Shown here in pieces: positions 62,998-64,000 of a stretch of DNA of 64,000 nt. How positions within the stretch are numbered: position 1 is the stretch's first letter; each line of letters opens with the position of its first letter. Both the position numbers and the translations under genes were made by a program. Source of the DNA: UBA6522 sp965204155 (GTDB lineage: Bacteria; Pseudomonadota; Gammaproteobacteria; Steroidobacterales; Rariloculaceae). The stretch is taken from assembly GCA_965204155.1 (NCBI GenBank), contig OZ241971.1, positions 4,030,001-4,094,000 on the forward strand. Direction: 5' to 3'. The notes beneath the pieces are model-generated. The model was not told the origin of the DNA and did not search any database. It saw only the letters and a list, made by a program, of their open reading frames with translations.

Positions 62998-63094
62998 GTG
63001 CCGCAGCGTGCATCCGGTTCCAGCGGTCGACGACCGATTCGCGCGGGTCATCCCCCATTCGGGCCGGTCCCATCTCGTGAATCGCCGTGCCGGG
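62998..63094 (-). pseudogene. C-terminal relic of a GMC oxidoreductase
   Basis: Reads PPGTAIHEMGPARMGDDPRE then SVVDRWNRMHAAAH. This matches the AIHEMGGACMGDDPAQSIVN and RWNQLHVAPN region of the intact GMC enzyme at 60614-62365 and shows the active-site His. No flavin domain or NPTLT end remains. It lies between the operon promoter and the divergent DUF1080 gene. The rest of the 297-bp gap 62889-63185 holds only the promoter. Confidence 0.82.
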
Positions 63095-63185
63095 GGGGCT
63101 GCTCGTCAACGCGCCGCGGTATCGTGCTACGATGAATTTGCCGATCGAGTTCGTGTGGTCCTGCCGAAAGGGTAACGTCGTCGAA

Positions 63186-63944
63186 ATGCATTGCTCCGGT
63201 ACGAGTTGGACCATGTTGCGAATGTTGCTCAGCATCCGCTACTGCCTGTTGTCTGTGCTTGCCTTCGCGGAGATCGGCTTTGCGCAGGATACCGCTCTAT
63301 CGGAGGCGGATGCCGAATCGGACTGGTACTGGCTTTTTGACGGTTCCAATCTCGACCAATGGCGTGAATTCAACAAGCATGGACCAGTCAGTCCGGCCTG
63401 GGTCGTGGAAGACGGTGTGCTGGCATTCCTGCCGGAGCGCAAGACGTCCACGGATCCGGTCGGGATTATCACCAAAGAGCAATTCTCCGACTTCGAATTG
63501 GAACTGGAGTGGAAGATTTCCGCCGGAGGCAACAGCGGTATCTTTTTCCATGTAACCGAGCACCAGGGTCTGGAACGGCCGTCGCGTACCGGTCTGGAGA
63601 TGCAGATACTCGACAACGATGGTCACCGGGACGCGGCCTATCCAAACAGGACCGCCGGCGCCGCATACGATCTGTACGCGCCAGACCGCGACGTGACGCG
63701 CCCCGTTGGCGAGTGGAATCAGGTGCGAGTTGTTTCGATCGGCGGCCGTGTCGAGTTTTGGCTAAATGGCGAAAGGACCGTCGAATTCGATCGCGACTCG
63801 GAAGACTGGCGGCAGCGCTTCGACCAATCCAAGTTCGGAAGTCCGGGCTTCGAGCACCTGGGCGTTGCGCGGCAGGGACATATCGGCCTGCAGGACCATG
63901 CCGATCCGGTTTTTTTCCGCAATATCCGCATCCGCAGGCATTGA
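63186..63944 (+). CDS. DUF1080 (3-keto-disaccharide hydrolase domain) protein
   Basis: About 252 residues from ATG 63186; ATG 63213 is nearly as good and puts the signal peptide (LLSIRYCLLSVLAFAEIGFA) right at the N-terminus. WYWLFDGSNLDQWREFNKHG, FELELEWKISAGGNSGIFFH and a C-terminal HIGLQDHADPVFFRNIRIR define the DUF1080 fold. Compared with the protein at 27018 it is a different subgroup, lacking the SGTFALQAHDP form. Exported, likely acting on glycosides. A further gene begins 36 bp downstream. Confidence 0.88.
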   Translation: MHCSGTSWTMLRMLLSIRYCLLSVLAFAEIGFAQDTALSEADAESDWYWLFDGSNLDQWREFNKHGPVSPAWVVEDGVLAFLPERKTSTDPVGIITKEQFSDFELELEWKISAGGNSGIFFHVTEHQGLERPSRTGLEMQILDNDGHRDAAYPNRTAGAAYDLYAPDRDVTRPVGEWNQVRVVSIGGRVEFWLNGERTVEFDRDSEDWRQRFDQSKFGSPGFEHLGVARQGHIGLQDHADPVFFRNIRIRRH

Positions 63945-63979
63945 CCGGTCCGTTCCGGACCCACTCCAGGAAACAGTCG

Positions 63980-64000
63980 ATGGGTAGTTTCGTAGCGTCC
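63980..64000 (+). CDS. Start of a further gene, cut by window end
   Basis: ATG at 63980, preceded by AGGAAAC, opens a frame MGSFVAS that runs off the end. Probably co-transcribed with the DUF1080 gene. Nothing can be said about its function. Confidence 0.3.

Noticed and set aside
1..64000. CRISPR arrays, tRNA or rRNA genes, prophage
   Set aside because: No regularly spaced repeats, no cloverleaf or rRNA-like stretches and no phage structural genes were seen by eye.

Overview
The window reads as one contiguous piece of a high-GC Gram-negative chromosome, most likely a marine gammaproteobacterium. Pointers are the TonB-dependent receptor, Tat and lipoprotein signal peptides, many type I sulfatases, fucose-oxidation genes, GMC/Gdh3 dehydrogenase pairs and MmgE/PrpD paralogs. 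This placement is inference; no rRNA or other marker gene is present. I saw no tRNA, rRNA, CRISPR array or prophage.

Layout. 0-8.5 kb: 3' part of a UvrD/AddA-type helicase-nuclease, a Tat-exported dienelactone hydrolase, a PQQ dehydrogenase with a haem c motif, and a GMC oxidoreductase/Gdh3 pair. 8.5-35.8 kb: a sulfated-fucan type carbohydrate locus with a double sulfatase, a GH95-like fucosidase, further sulfatases, DUF1080 proteins, an L-fuconolactonase-like amidohydrolase, an SSS symporter, an L-fuconate dehydratase, LysR and IclR regulators and a TonB receptor. 35.8-38.3 kb: an MmgE/PrpD protein and an aldo/keto reductase that could be the L-fucose dehydrogenase of the same pathway. 38.4-59.3 kb: a second catabolic region with two acyl-CoA dehydrogenases, two dihydroorotase-like proteins lacking the metal-binding HxH, a complete oligopeptide-type ABC importer, a ThDP enzyme, a ChrA-type transporter, two more MmgE/PrpD proteins, a lone lipoyl domain, an Ldh-family oxidoreductase, a DUF1330 protein and a TauE-type exporter. 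59.3-64 kb: a sulfatase/GMC/Gdh3 operon and a DUF1080 gene.

The most unusual property is a graveyard of gene relics beside intact paralogs: a helicase snippet (3717-3765), SSS symporter (9432-9834), DUF1080 (17662-17856), a three-part amidohydrolase/LRR/DUF1501 mosaic (21526-22973), sulfatase (29341-29574), PPOX and LysR (32230-32513), SDR (49009-49095) and GMC (62998-63094). The fuconolactonase-symporter module occurs twice with opposite halves destroyed, so the two copies together still supply one complete module.

A palindromic site, YATGA-N2-TCATG, recurs upstream of the sulfatase operon, the LysR gene, a sulfatase, the LysR relic and a gene at 49.2 kb, often right after a -10-like box. 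It is a candidate operator that could tie the scattered sulfatase units together. A 192-bp element with 24-bp perfect inverted repeats sits at the 3' end of the LysR gene and supplies its last codons.
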